Source: Sipunculus nudus (Eukaryota; Annelida; Sipuncula; Golfingiida; Sipunculidae). From it: a DNA stretch of 64,000 nucleotides. The DNA lies in contig CM049307.1 in the NCBI GenBank assembly GCA_026874595.1, positions 97,892,330 through 97,956,329 of the forward strand. Reading direction: 5' to 3'. Below are positions 21,547-35,188 of this stretch, piece after piece. Position 1 is the first letter of the stretch; every line of letters begins with the position of its first letter. The notes under the pieces are model-generated. The model searched no databases and was not told the origin of the DNA. It worked only from the letters and a program-made list of their open reading frames with translations. A program made the position numbers and the translations under genes.

Positions 21547-21659
21547 TAATTCAGGAAAATGTAGTGATTTGCCTGCAAGAATTTCAAATTTATTGGTATA
21601 TACTACCGATGTAAATGAATATTTCGCACAGTCTACCTTATCTGCAAACACCTAATTGC

Positions 21660-22162
21660 CTATAACAATAGAACATCCACGATGCGCGGTGCTCCTTTTT
21701 TTGTGGGTTTTGATATCCGTTGAACGTAAAGTATATATTTTCGATAAATTATTTGTTTGCTCTCGGGTGTTTGTTTATCTCTTGTGAGTCCAGGTCCTCT
21801 TGTTAAGGAGTTCTGTATTTTAAAAATAATCTGTTTCACAAAATATATATGAAGTCGTAGCAACATATAATCGATACACGACAGGGGATTACAACAAGTG
21901 GCTTGTACGACGTTTGTATAGCTATTACAGCTGATACGCCTTAGGGAGCGATTCAAACATATTCCAGTCCCCCAGGCAAATGTATTGTTTCTATGTATAC
22001 AATTCTTCAATCGAAAACCAAACGCCTGGATAGAATTGATGAGCTGTATGATCGGCGATAAAGTCCAAACATCGCGACGGTCGAACTTATCATTGATTCC
22101 GTGTCAACATGTCCCTAAATTGCGTGATGCGTACTGAGCAAGGAAGGGTACGGAGAATCGAT
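21660..22162 (-). other. Minus-strand exon-like open block, copy 2
   Basis: The acceptor-like site (22163-22164), the internal TGA and the 116-codon frame are all retained unchanged from copy 1. Confidence 0.35.
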
Positions 22163-23148
22163 CTGTAAAATAAGAGATGAAATATACATTATCGTAGTTG
22201 AGAATTAATTAACATATGATGTTTCTAGTCTGCGAAGTCCTTAATTGGAACTCGCCCTCTCTCGCATTCTCTGAGTTGGGATTGCATTTTGAATGTTTAT
22301 GTTGCTCACATTACAGTGTTTTTGCAAGCGTCCCGAAATATGTTTAACACGAAAAATATTAAATCATATAAACTGTTGTTAATGAATATAATAACTATAA
22401 ACACGTATTTTCACAAAGGTATATTAACATAGAATGCGTAATCATTCTTTATTTTTCCTAATGCCTCAAAACTTATTACTTTGCTTTCAAATTTAACTGT
22501 CTCCTGATATAATTATAGGTGGTTAACACAGACAAAAAAATACCTTTTTTTGCAACGGGCATTTTTTAAAAACATGTTTTTTTAATTATTTAGAAAATAC
22601 TCTTGAATAATGTACCATGTTATAATTGTCAGGCCGAGTACAAAAAAAAAAACAGTATTTCTTTTTCATTTTCATTCTTGCTAGGCAGGCATATGAATCT
22701 GGTTCCTGTAAAGAGAAAGAATGCGTGACCAGTTTTTTACTTGATAATACAGGTAATTAATACAACACTAGGTTAATAAGAGGACGCCTTAATCGAATGT
22801 GTAATTGGGCTTAACCACACATTGAGAGGCCCAGTTCTGTCCCGCATGTCCATATATAGTGAAAACCAAACTACGTAAGTTTCCAAAACGAAATAAAACA
22901 TAATCAAACTAGATTGCATATGTGTGTATTGGATAACAACGATGTACAAAAAAAAAATTAAAAAGCAACTTTGTCTAATTCTTTAAAATGTTTTTTATGT
23001 TCCTCATAATTAGATGTAAATACAGACATGAAAATCTTAGATTTTTGTTTTGTGATACACAATTCCTATTTGTTTTGGTACCACTTGACACGTTACAACT
23101 TAAGTATAACTCTGCAGTAACTTTTTTCAACACGTTATATAAACTCAC

Positions 23149-23221
23149 CTTTTCATAGGAAAATTTCTGTCAAAGTCTTTCTCATTTGCTCTCTTAATAG
23201 CCAGGCAGATGTATCTTGTCA
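23149..23221 (-). other. Candidate 73-bp exon with splice sites, copy 2
   Basis: Acceptor, open frame and GTGAGT donor are the same as in 4844-4916. Its diverged partner follows the acceptor at 22706, and the separate donor-like site ends at 23813. Confidence 0.42.
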
Positions 23222-23979
23222 CTGTAAAGAGGAATGCATGTGTTAATTAAGTAAAGTACCAGTACGCATGGTAATAATTAGTCCACTATGTAACAACGAG
23301 TCAATTAGATAACACATTCCGTCAATGTGCAATCGGTTGTGACTATACATTGAGAGAGTCCGTTTTGTCCCCAAGCCAAAGTGTTGAAAATCCTATTAAT
23401 TTAAAAAAGCGCTCCAGTCTCTACCATTTACCAAATGGCAAGGACTGTTCTTTCGCCTTATGTATAATAAATCATTTTTCGAAGAGTCTAAAGAAATGAC
23501 ATAGGATAGAGACTTGTTAACATTTTATACAGGTTTTTTTTATGAATGTATTCCATGTACAATAGTACAGTTTGTTAGGTTCAGTCACTTAAGCCGATTT
23601 ACAGTTTTGTGTTACTATGAATTTTTATAACTTTAGTGCAACGATTATTGCACGTAATAACATGTTTATCATGGGCATTTTTCCACGTTGAGATTAATTG
23701 AACGTAAATCCGTTCGCAGACAGAGACTTATTCACTGGACAGTTAAATCTCTAGATGTATAACTTCGATGTTTTTCACATGTAATTAAATTATATATAAA
23801 CATCAGTCTTACCTCATGATAATGTGTTTACTCTTTTAATATATCGAGCAACCAAAACGACCCGACCGTTGACTTCACTAGTTAAAAAATGCTGCGCATG
23901 CGCGTCCTTATCATCTGGGTATCTGGTCAAAACACGGATTCCATCTACAACCTCATTTTAAGTTATGGTCATGGCACGA

Positions 23980-24100
23980 ACCTCCAGGTTCCATCTGGAA
24001 CCTTTTCACCGCGAAAAGAGTTCCAGAAAGAACCATGGTTCTATTCAGAACCATATGAGTTCCTGAAAGAACCATCAAGAACCCTTTTTCTTAGAGTGTG
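23980..24100. repeat. GGTTC/GAACC palindrome-rich repeat, copy 2
   Basis: Two substitutions relative to copy 1 (TCTATTCAG for TCTATCCAG and CTGAAAG for CTGGAAG) slightly weaken the inverted words. Confidence 0.5.
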
Positions 24101-24634
24101 TATACATAGAGTAGAACCGAATGACGGACACAGACGGGACCGGACATTTGGACCGCAATAGAGAGGTGCCCTTAGTATGGAGGTTAAAGATTTCACAATC
24201 TACTTGAAAGGCGGCCGTAAATCGGAGGTCGCTCAAACCGTGAAACTTTTAATTTATATATGTAAATAGAAAAAAAGAACCCTGAGCATATTTTAACATA
24301 TAAAATCACTGTTTTGACCTTTTTTCCCTAACCTGTTTAAAATAAGATGTCAGGTATTTTGTTTATTTTTCTTATTGTGTTTATTGCTATTATGTTCGTA
24401 GTACTTGAAGGTTAGACTCTGGTCTTCATCCTCATGTTATCCTTAAAGCATGAGGTTTGCATTTGTACGTTCTTCAGGTGCCATATTAGTTGGTCAGCTG
24501 GCGGGCTTATCCTTAAGTATGATATATAGCAGTTATGAATTTTTGTATGACCTGATTTAACACAATTTTAAATCATATATATTCAAATTATATTTTCGAA
24601 TCAGTTAATTGCTTAATAAAAATGCTGCAAATAA

Positions 24635-25080
24635 GAGTGCCCGCCGGACTCTTCGAGAAGAGCTTTAACACTAGATGGCGCTTCGGCGGCGAACATGCTT
24701 TCCTTCGGCTCTGATCTTTCCATGAAGAAATTCAAATTGGAATTCGGCCTCACGGGCCCAGTAACCTCACTGCATTGTGACTCTAATTAATAGAGGAATT
24801 GTTTTTGTGTCTACGCATTTTGGCAAGCACAAAGTGAGCGCATGTCACAATGGCCGGTACTGGCTTTGTTGATACAAATCGGGTCATTGGCGGGTCTTTA
24901 GCCGTGCTCAATGCAGGCCTCCATGCTGGTACGGCTTCGGAGCAAATAGGAAGGAGTTAGTGCTTCTTTCCAATTGCCTCGCTACCCAACGAACTATTCC
25001 TTACCAAATTTTTGTTCGAAATGTCTGAAATGGATATATCTGTTACAGAGGCTAGAGACGAGCTCTTAAAGTAAGCTAAA
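24635..25080 (+). promoter_or_regulatory. GC-richer block before LINE B, copy 2
   Basis: The CTCF-like site is at 24668-24682. A TAA-to-CAA change lengthens the short frame that starts at 24850 by a few codons. The MSEMDISV frame and donor-like AAA/GTAAGC are kept. Confidence 0.3.
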
Positions 25081-25254
25081 AACTAAGGAATTTCCAGGTG
25101 GTCACTTGATAAAACGTCATAAAGCATGAGAACTTTCTAGTGTTAGTGCAGATATAAAATGGCTAAATACTTTTACACTTTATTAGATTTCATATTAGCA
25201 AATGGTGCTGAAAAAGAGTACAGATGTCTTAGGCGGATACGGACATGTTAGGCC

Positions 25255-26190
25255 TACAATATCGGTTTTGCCACCTGTAATAATACAAGGGAGTCCTATT
25301 CTGAAGGGCAATCATTGTCTGATATTACAGCTGAATTATATGATACGGTGGTGACGACAAACGAATGTCAGAGTATATGTGATGTTCGCTTTGTTCACTA
25401 ATCTCAATGTGATGATGCTATCAACAAAGAACTCGCGGATTTGCGATCACTGGTGAACAGTTTTAATAATAAACTGTGTTGTCAGATTGATGAGACACGT
25501 TCTGAAGTTGCTGATCAAAAGCGCATTGTAAATGACAGTTGTGTTGAGATAAGGAGTCCGACAACAAATAATTCTGCTGTACATACAAACATCACTGATC
25601 AGGGAAATGAAATTGATAATCAGCGCCCAGAGTGTCCAGAGTGTCATATCAGCTGAAGCTAGTCATACATACAATGACCAGTCTGAGTTCGGGGAATCTC
25701 AGTCTCAGTCGACTTCAACTGAAGGAGAAATCAAGGCAAACAGTGAGACTGCACGCGATGAACAGCAAAGATCTGAGGACGCCGCTGATGACCCCCAAAA
25801 CAAACGTGTGCGTGATCGCTCGACACGGGAAGATGATAACGGTCATGGTCAAGCAATTTCTCTGATGGCAATGTACAGATCATGGTCAGGATAGGACTCG
25901 GCTGTAAGTAAATTTTATATTGATAGAATTAAATAATGTGTCAGCAACAAAAAGGTTGAATCCTATTTTAGAACAGCAGGCGTTAAAGTTATGGAATTTA
26001 CAATTTGAGAAGCAGAAATAATGAATATAACAGGGGCTATTTGCGTGTTTCCACTGATAAGTCAGAATATATCATGCAGGATGGATTTTGGCCGCTAGGG
26101 GTATACGCAAGGCTTTGGTTGCAACGAACCCCGACGGGGAAATTTATATTAATTTACAGTTTACCATTTGTTTTCATCCGTTTGTTTTAA
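25255..26190 (+). pseudogene. LINE B ORF1, copy 2
   Basis: The TAA after CGCTTTGTTCAC is kept (near 25399) and the ATACGT codon context is changed to ACACGT (Ile to Thr). The FWPLGVYAR piece is intact at about 26086-26112. Confidence 0.7.
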
Positions 26191-26253
26191 GGAAAGTCCT
26201 GCATTGAAATATTATCCATACACTTCACTTATGTTTGGTCTTTCAGGGTCGTT

Positions 26254-26745
26254 ATGTTTAGCTGGTATAACGTTAGTGGTGCCATGCCAAATGCTCCATA
26301 CATTTCTCAGTTACTGAAATCGTAAAAAATTAATATTGGTTGCGTTAGTGAACATTGGCTCTTATCCGACAGCATGGCTTTTCGAGAGTCTATTGATCAT
26401 GACTAATGTGCATATGGAGTCGCTGATAAGGCTTTATTAAACCCTTAATCCATACGAGTCTCTACGACGTAGGAAGGGCGGCGTTGCCATTATGTGGCGG
26501 CGGTCCCTTTATCCTTTTATTACAGTTGTCAATCATGATCTTGATGATGATCGTATCACGGGAATTTGTTCAAGAATTCCAAATGTTCTAGTAACCTTTA
26601 TTTCCAGTATATACATGCCATTTTCAAATCAGTCTTCGTCAGTTTTTCAGGAATATGTTGATAAATTATATGCCATTTACCACGAGTAAAGCGATAGTGG
26701 TAACATTCTTCTAATTGAAGGGATGGGCAAATAATTTTGGTAAAT
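26254..26745 (+). pseudogene. LINE B endonuclease remnant, copy 2, with an extra nonsense codon
   Basis: TAT is changed to TAA near 26324 (LLKS then stop, where other copies read LLKSYKINIG). It therefore ends 30 codons after its ATG. Confidence 0.75.
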
Positions 26746-26914
26746 TGTATGCTGAACAGAAGTTTCCTCATTACGATGATACATTTTTAAGCAACTGTTG
26801 AGTCTGAGTGAGAGCTATGTCTAACCGCTTCACGCAACCATAGGCAAACTATTACCTCATATGAACTTATAGAGGCAACTCCTGTTTAAAGAAAGCTAAA
26901 GCCTGTATTTTGAT

Positions 26915-28833
26915 TCCATAACCATGACCCCTTGCTGTATGGGACCCAAGAGCTTTATGATCACCTAAATTTTCTCTTCAATTTATTTCTTTCTGTTGAG
27001 ATCATTTCCTTTAATATGAAAAGAGGTCTTATTATCACAGTCATAAAAAATCCTATGAAAAGGAAATCGGACCCAGATAATTATCGTGGGCTAACACTAA
27101 TTCCTTGTGTTTATAAATTACTTGAAATCCTGATTATAAAGGGAATTAGGAAATACATATTACAAAACATATCCCATTTCCTGATAATATTCAATGTGCA
27201 TTTCAGTCGGGCAATGCTTCTTTTATTTAATTAGAATGTGTCTGCCCTTGCCTTGCACGACCATTTAAAGTGTTTGCTTGTTTGTTAGATAGTAGCATGG
27301 CGTGTGGCATTCTGGCCTCTATGTCAAGTTATACCGATTAGGTATCTGTTGAAAACTTTGGCGATTTATACTTGAATGCTATTCCGGGATGGAAAATGCA
27401 GGTTTATACAATGGGGCCGTAAGTAGCTGGTTCTCTCTGTCACAGTCTGTTAGACAAGGTGGAGTATTATCTACCTGGCTGTACAATGTATTTATTAACG
27501 ATTTATTATTAGAGTTGAGACATAGTAAAAAGGGTGCGTCAATAGATAACATATACGTAGGGTCTCCAACAAAAGCCGACTATATAGCGCTACACCTCTG
27601 TCTCCGGGGCCCCGTCAGCGCATGATTAATATTTGCTTTAGGTACTCCGGTCAATGGCGCTTTAAATTTAATCCAGAAAAACCTGCCGTGATGGTGTTTG
27701 GTGAAAGTCTTCTGACATCTCAGACATCACCATGTTTGTGAACATGTAAGTTGGATGGGAAATTATTAAATCAAACGAGATCGGTCAAATATTTGGGTAT
27801 ATTGTTGCTTTTTTATCTTCCGGAGAGAGTGCATCAAACGCAAGTTACAAAGGAAAGGGCAAGTTTTAATCTTTACTCAGGGTTGGAGTGCGACCAAGAG
27901 GAATAAACTATTTGACCAGTGTTAAATCATATAAATGTTGTGCATTACCCAAGGCATTCTATGGATGTGAGTTATGGTGTTCCTTAACTTATTCTGATGC
28001 TATCAACCTCAAACGTATGCAAAAATTTTGTGTAAATCTTATGCAGGGTCTTCAATGGATGGTCCACTCCGCGGAGCCTTCTAGGTGTACCTTCGTATTG
28101 AATCCTTAATAGACCACAGAAAGCTGCTGTTCTTTGGCAGACTCTGTTTTAAGCCGATTATATCCCTCAAAGAATCTTCATGTACAGAATCATAAGCTTT
28201 CTAGAAAGGAAACGGACATACGGTTATGTACCTGATTTAATATCCACAGGAAACGGACATACGGTTATGTACCTGATTTAATATCCACAGGAAACGGACA
28301 TACGGTTGTGTACCTGATGTAATATCCATTGTATATAAATATGGTATTTCCCATTATGTTTTTCAGTTCGTTAAGTTTGGTATTGCTCCACAGAAAGGTA
28401 TATTGACCAGAGTGGTTAAAAAGCAATTGTTGAGGTAGAATATAAATCACATCAGGTGAATGTCAGTACATATGAAACTTAGGTGTGTTCTACAACATAA
28501 AACCAGACTGTCTTGTTCCATCTGATCTGTGGTATTATGCCCTTGAAGTACCAAGTTTACTGAATAGTTTTTCATGTCTCGTCAAACTGCTTGCCGCATG
28601 TGAACATCTTAAGCAGGATGCGCCTCCACTGTTATGTCATTTATGTGAACAAACGTTAAGTCTTCTGGACAAATCCAGTCTTTCCTGCATTTATATTGTG
28701 TGACGGAACATCTGTTGGACACGAATATTTGTGGATGTTAATAAACAATTCATTTTCTGTAAACGTATCACCTTACTTACATAATCTAGAGGATATTGAT
28801 TTCTTTCCTACTCTTATGGGAAGAGAATTTTAA
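26915..28833 (+). pseudogene. LINE B RT and C-terminal region, copy 2
   Basis: The A-D-Y box is kept. The YGSQELYD piece reads YGTQELYD. A TTA is changed to TAA-type context at about 28106, shortening one open piece by a codon. Confidence 0.78.
28208..28328. repeat. 41-bp triplicate, copy 2
   Basis: Three units with the same variant third unit as in copy 1. Confidence 0.95.
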
Positions 28834-30789
28834 AGTATCAGCAGCAAGGAGCATGTTAAATTTTTCTATAAGTTTTCTATGTTTTTTCAAACGTCTTACT
28901 CAATGTACTCAATAGGTGATTATTGCAAATAATTACTAATGTCGGCGATAATTATATTCCTCTATTTTTTCTAACAGTATCTCATTTCTATCGGTTTATT
29001 ATTATCTTGTCATAATCATGAATACATCCCTTTTATACATAAAAATGTATAAGAATACTCGGTGGATTGTATATGTTTATCTTATATAATTATCGTGTAA
29101 TTGATGTACAAATTAATCTGTAACTCCTTATATATGTGCCGGTTTTATTCTGTCTTGTTTTGTTTCGTTTTTTTTTTTTTGGGGGGGGGGGGGGTGAAAA
29201 CTTACTTTTTCATATAAGTTTAATATTAGATCATTGTATTGTACTCTTCGATCTCGGAAGTATGAAAGAGTCAATCAATCAATCAATCATGACCCGATTC
29301 CATGACAAGCGGAGAAAATCCGTTCCCACACAACTGACGACACATACGCCTGCTTGCATGATTTGACAGATCAAGGTCAAGTAGTTTATTTCGGCACACG
29401 TAAGCAATTAAACTCACTCGCACACAATGAAATTTGTACAAATTCACAAAAAACTCTACACCCAGACAATAGGCGGATCCCTATGATAATAAACACTTTC
29501 AACACGAATAAATCAAAACTTTATTTAAAACACGGCCAATTAAACAAAGCCACACTTTGTTATAGGTTCATAACTGAAATGAGATTTCGGGTTCCCCGGT
29601 GTGTCATTCTCAGCCTTGCACCAAGGCAAGGTCACACTTAATCCAGCGCATGCGATAGCGGCCTGATATTATTTAAATAACACGCGCTGATTGGCTGACA
29701 GTTGACGCACCTCTGAAATATCCCTGCAGATTTTGAATCCCCTCGGAAGCAAAGGTCAGCATTTTTGTTTGGCCGAGAGAAGATGTTTAAGCTCTATGGA
29801 GCAGCTACAGGTTGCTGTACTCAACATTTTAGGCCTGTGCGCTCCGTAAGCATAATTTTTATGGAGTCGATAGTCGTAATGCCACACAAGCCAAGCAAGG
29901 AGCCGCGAGAGACCGCCTCCGTTTTACCCACACCGGTGACCCGAGGAAAGTTAGCTACAGCACCCACAGCCATAGAGGCCAGGGCAGGATAAAAACCGAC
30001 ACAAACGCTAGCAGCAGAGATCCAGCAAATCCAGAGCAGAACTTGATCTGGAAAGATTAAGAACGATCATTGTTTTCTTTATAAGCATCCCGGCTGAGTG
30101 CTTTGTGTTTTCCATTTTAATCAATATTTATAAGCTATATGCAATTGCTTATAGTGTTTGTAGGCGTTGATTTTACGTGTCTTGTTGTGTTGGTAGCCTC
30201 TTGCAGGTGTGCGTGATATGTTTGTATTATGTTATATACCGTAAGCAGTGAGTGGAAAACAACTTAAATGCTTAAAAGGAAAGTCGGTACTTGATATATG
30301 GAACTGCCCTACCCATATTGGCATGGCATGTTTTTATTTCCTGCATATTTTATATATTATTTTGGAAAAAGAAATTAAGTATTTTGTTGCGTGTGTGTGC
30401 GCCAGAATAATCAAGACTTTGCAGCTTGGCTTGATGTTTGTTCTGAAATATACTAAGGTAAATTTTTGTGCAAGCATAATATAACACAGCGTTAGTTTTT
30501 GTTAAATTTTTGTTTTACTTGTTTTATTTTACGTATGGTAACGGTCTGGTATTACCATTCGTTTTATAAGTAACTTATATAGTTGTTATGTGAGGTGCAT
30601 TCTTCCTATTTGGTCATATGTTTGGTTTTTAGCGTCCGTGTGTCCGGCCGTAAGTTAGCAGGGCATAAATCGTAACTGTAAGGGCTAGGATTATGAACCC
30701 TAAGCAGTCTAAGAGGTTTTGAAAAGTTTTCTTTGGAAACCTGAAATTAATTAAGTCTCTGTTACTAATAACCTTAGGGACTCTAAAGT

Positions 30790-31985
30790 ACACCAAGAAT
30801 AATTGAAAATTTGATACAAAACTCCAGTATCTGCACTGATCGCCATGAATCTTTGCATGCTAATTGATCAAAGAATGTTTCATCAGTCCCTGCAGACTGG
30901 TGGCGCCACCTGATTTTTTTTTATTTTTTACGCATTTTTTCTCACTATTAGACAGCTTCAAAGATGTGTGCATTATTATTATAACCAATGGACCTAGAAT
31001 CTTTTAACCTGACAATCTTCATGGAAAATCCAGAATAAAGTCTCTGTCGCTCATATCCTTTTAGCTATGAGGCCCAGAAGAACCCCCGAAAATAATAAAA
31101 AAAATTGATACGAAAGCTCCAGTATCTGAATAACTAATGCATTGATCAACATGATTCTTTGCATGCTTATTAATCATGGAATGTTTCATCAGTTCCTGCA
31201 GACTGGTGGCGCCACCTGTTTTTTTTATTTCTTATACATTTTTATCTACTGTTAAGATCTACCAAGATGTTATTTTCTGTTGACATTGAACAAATCATAA
31301 CCATTAGACCTAGAATCTTGTAACTTGACATCCAGGGAGATTCGTGAATAATCTCCTCAGAAACCTGTAATAAGGTCTCTGTTATTCATATCTTTTGAGC
31401 TATCGGGCTTGTCAATACACCAAGTATAATTTAAAAATTTGATACAAAACCTCCAGTTTCTCAACAACTAATGCATTGATCACCATGATTCTTTGCATAC
31501 ACATTCATCTTGGGGTGTTTCATCAGTTCCTGCAGACTGGTGGCGCAACCTGCATTTAAAAAAAGAAATCACGCATATTTTTTTTATATATTTTTGTTGT
31601 TGTTATTTTTGAGACCTTCAAAGATGCGGTCTTCCTTTATGATGGTACAAATCGTAACCATTGCACTTAGAATCATCTAACTTGACATCCAGGGAGGTCC
31701 TTGAAAAATCTCCTGGGAAACCTGAAATTAGGTCTGTGTTTCCAATATCCTTTGAGCTATGCTTCAGTTGAATGGGTTTACCACCTACAAAATTTGGCAT
31801 TCAGATGATAAAATATCTTTTGTGAATGTCCACCTAGTTCTACTTTTCATGCATTTTCCCCTCTATTTTTGAGACAACAAATGACAACTTCATATCTGTT
31901 GATCGACAGTTGTTTTATCTAGTGTCCTAAAAGTTAATATAGTTATAACTATTGCTATCAGTTACTGAAGACTGGTGGCACTTTA
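30790..31985. repeat. Degenerate tandem repeat, copy 2
   Basis: Anchor CAGACTGGTGGCGCC at 30893 and again near 31199. Shorter T runs than copy 1. Confidence 0.82.
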
Positions 31986-32764
31986 TGCGTAAAAAAATCT
32001 TGCTGCCCCTCCCCAAAATTGTAACAACATTTGTAATAATATTCTTCTAAATAAGACAACAGTTGTAAAAATTAGGCCATTATCCCATACTTGTCAGCTG
32101 AGCTTCATGACCCATGGGTCAATTATTTTGTTGTTATTTTGTTCTACTTCTTTGTTCTACACATTCTATTTAAATATACTGTGTACAATGGGGTGGGGGG
32201 GGGGGGGAGTATGATCCACTTCTTGGTAGTTGATATATCCCCTGGCTCGGCTGTAGTGCTAATGTAGTGGTCCTGCCGCTACAACCCCCCTTCTTCGAGC
32301 TTCTTGTGTGTCGGTAGTAGCTACAGTTCAGTTCTAGTTACACCTCTCAGGCTCACTCGGTACGGAGGGTCTGGGACCTTCGAGCTGGCGGCCTCTTAAG
32401 CCATTGTTTTTAAATTTGGGAGTCCGTGTCTGAAGGTCTTATCATAGGAAATATGTTTTGTCGCTGGAGTTGGTGTCAGAAGATGCCGTGGATGGTAACA
32501 CCGTAATGTTTTACAATTTTGCTAGAGATAGTTTTCTTGTGAGACGTTGAGTAGTATTTAATCCTCCTTAGTCATTTCTACATCAATTACTCAGGGTTTT
32601 CCTCACTTTGATCACTCAAGTCATATAGTGATGATTTGATATCGTTGTTATCTATTCTATCATCGTCTATTCTTCTATTCCCATTTGTTAGTCTGTTTCT
32701 GTGGATACGCAAATCCTTTGTGTTTCTGGCTTCATGAAGTTAATATATTTGGAGTTCAGAACGT

Positions 32765-33660
32765 TTATAGCATGATACCAAGTATCAAATTCATTGTCAG
32801 CTGGAAGGAGGCAGCTAACTTTAAAACATCCAAGGGGAAAAGTTCTTCATGTGAATCATTCGAGTCATGTGACATGATGCAAGCAGCAAACAAGTTGAAG
32901 AGTTTTGTTGTGGTAAATGATGCAGTTGCAGTTTCTTTAGAAATCATGGCTGGTTTCTTCTCTTTGTCTGTTTGTGTAGATTTAGTTTTGATAGGTTTCA
33001 CAGTAGGTTCAGTCTGGGATGACTTGTTCTTGCTTGACTTGGTTCCGTTTATTTTGTTTTTGATTTGAACTTTGGGGCTTAATCTGTTTGCGTTGTCTTG
33101 AGTCCGTGAGTATTGGTACTGGATCGACTTCCTCACTTCTTGAATAATGGTTTCAGTCATTAACTTGGAAGTAGTCACAAGTGTTGTTGGTTGAGGAACT
33201 TGAATAGCTGTAAAATCAGTTGACTGTGCATGTACTGGTGGGCTGGCATGTAGTAGTTCATTTTGTCTTCTGCTGGTAGAAGTCGCACTCTCTGTATGCA
33301 CTAGTAGGATCTCCCCGGTAGTTGAAACATCTAGGGTTAGCTTCAGTGCAGTCTCTGGTGTAATGTTCGCTGATGCCGCATTTATAACATCTCGGTTTAT
33401 TTTACGCGATGGTCGGCCCCATTGGTCCCGGAATTTTTCAATCGGATGGCTTGAATGGCCGATGGGTAGCTTTCTTGAATGGTTTTCAAAATTCATCATC
33501 CGAAGTTTTTGGTGAAATCCCCACCACTTCACCACTATAGGGAACTCTTTGGTAGGTTTAGTTCTGGCTCGTTTTTTTCGGTTTTTGGGCTGTGGTCCGA
33601 ATACTGGAAATCTTGTTAATTTCGGGCGTAACTTTCTATTCTGTCTTTTCTTTGCGGCTG
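32765..33660 (-). pseudogene. Minus-strand ~298-codon frame, copy 2 (frame intact)
   Basis: The frame is open over its full length as in copy 1, with a handful of amino-acid differences (for example KLMTETI for KLTTETI and EVRKS for EVSKS). Copies 1 and 2 lack the extra T that breaks copies 3 and 4. Confidence 0.4.
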
Positions 33661-34413
33661 GTCATATTTGTTTCTCCTAGGGACGTATATAAAAAAAAAA
33701 TTCTTGTGCTGGTGGCCGCATCAAACGTATATCCGGTAGTGTCTTGCTTAAAAGTTTGTACAAAACTTGTTGTCTATCATTGTACGCTCTTTCCTGTCAA
33801 CGATAAGGCCCGTAGGTTTATCCATATATCCGGTATCCATTCGGCGACTGTACGATTTTCTGTGTAATTTCTTGACAACATTCGTGCGGGCGCCTTGCCT
33901 TGTCCGCCGTTGCCGACCCTGTGCGATATTTGTATAAATCAAATTGCTGCAGTGCCGGTTCCGTATGAGATAGGATCGATGGACCGAGCTCTCAGAAGCT
34001 TATATTGCTGTTTTTTTAGGAGCGAGGGGGGGGGGGGGGGGCTGATGGAGGGGGGGATATTTGAAGTACGTTTTTATGGCTTCCTGACTAAAACACCGCC
34101 CATAGCGGAGGGCAGTCATTAAACCACCCTAATTTACCTTTAGTTGTATGGGATATAAAAAATTTTAATGTTATCAGATATGCTGGATGATCCAGCTTAT
34201 CTCCCGAAAAAAAACCCGGAACTATTCTTATATCTGAGTTAGGTTTGGGGGACTTGTAAAAATGCTTATATAACTTATTATTTTTTGTTTTAGGTGTTTG
34301 GACTGTTGAAGGGGTCGGGGTATTGATCCAGATTTTGACTTAATATCGACTTAATACATACCTTAGAGCATGTGAGGATTGGTAAGACCATGGGGGGGGG
34401 GGGGGTTTAGTTA

Positions 34414-35177
34414 TTGTTTTCAAAGATTATCTTTAGCGGGGAATTGTGTCTGTTTCTGGGCGAATTTCTTTTGTGTTATATGAGATGTTTGACTGGGTTG
34501 TTGTGTTTTATCCTTTTTAAGGCGTTGACTGACTTTTCTGTTATAGCAATGTCATCTGCGAATTGGGATACCTGTGCCAGTTGGCCAGTCTTTGCCAGAT
34601 CATTGACGTATAAAATGAATAGGGTGGGCATAGGACTGAGCCCTGGGGAGTACCAGCTTGGAGAGTTATTCTCTTGCAGTGTCCCATTTACATTAACTTT
34701 GAGTGTACTATTTTTTCTTGGAAGGAGGATAGGATTCTTACCAGTTTGTTGGGAAATTTTGTCCTTTTAAATTTGTGACGCAAGGCAATTAGACCAGACC
34801 GCATCAAAAGTCTTTGCAACGTCGAGAAATGTGGCTAATTTAGCATGGAATTTTGGTATCAATTGTGGATTGTTTGGCTTAGTCTAAATAACTGATCAAT
34901 GGTAAAATATGCCTGATTTTAATCCAGCTAGATCTGTATTAAAGAAGGGGCCGCCTAGTTCTTGGCTTCTATTATCAAGAAAGTAGAAATTCTGTTCTTG
35001 TGATATTTTTTTAAAAAAGTTTGCCTAAGCAGGGAAGCAAACTTATTGGTCTGTGAATTTTTGCGATCATAGTGACTAGGGCTTTCTTCCATTCAATTGG
35101 AAAGTAGCCCCAGGTTAAACAGAGGTTAGGCAGATTCGTAATTCTCTGTTATCCCTTGTCAGGGATTCTCTTAAGTA
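34414..35177 (-). pseudogene. LINE C RT fragment, antisense, copy 2
   Basis: Same motifs, with the FADD box kept. It is followed on the right by the LINE A target-site duplication at 35178-35188. Confidence 0.8.
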
Positions 35178-35188
35178 CTTTGTAATTT

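Larger units (their letters stand above)
20297..25254. other. Segment X, copy 2
   Basis: Nearly identical to 1993-6949. By eye it differs at only about six substitutions plus the AT and A run lengths, far fewer per kb than between neighbouring B blocks 1 and 2. Confidence 0.82.
25255..29289 (+). mobile_element. LINE B, copy 2
   Basis: Same layout as copy 1, with the tail (TCAA)n at 29271-29289. From this copy onward the variants shared by copies 2-4 appear (for example TTCTGAAGGG for TTCGGAAGGG). Confidence 0.85.
29290..34413. other. Block B spacer, copy 2
   Basis: The CpG block with CCAAT and NRF1-like words is at 29604-30054 (one Arg-to-Gly change in the + frame). A net 15-bp deletion lies near 30319, within the 30248-30484 frame. 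Poly-G tracts are 32195-32207 (13), 34026-34041 (16) and 34392-34405 (14). The rest is unrecognised. Confidence 0.6.

Noticed and set aside
17233-25254. LINE A inserted into LINE B ORF1 between GDKT and YNIG
   Set aside because: Complete LINE A has its own 5' end at 55734 with a target-site duplication upstream of the leader, so the leader belongs to LINE A. The B-B join is the derived junction.
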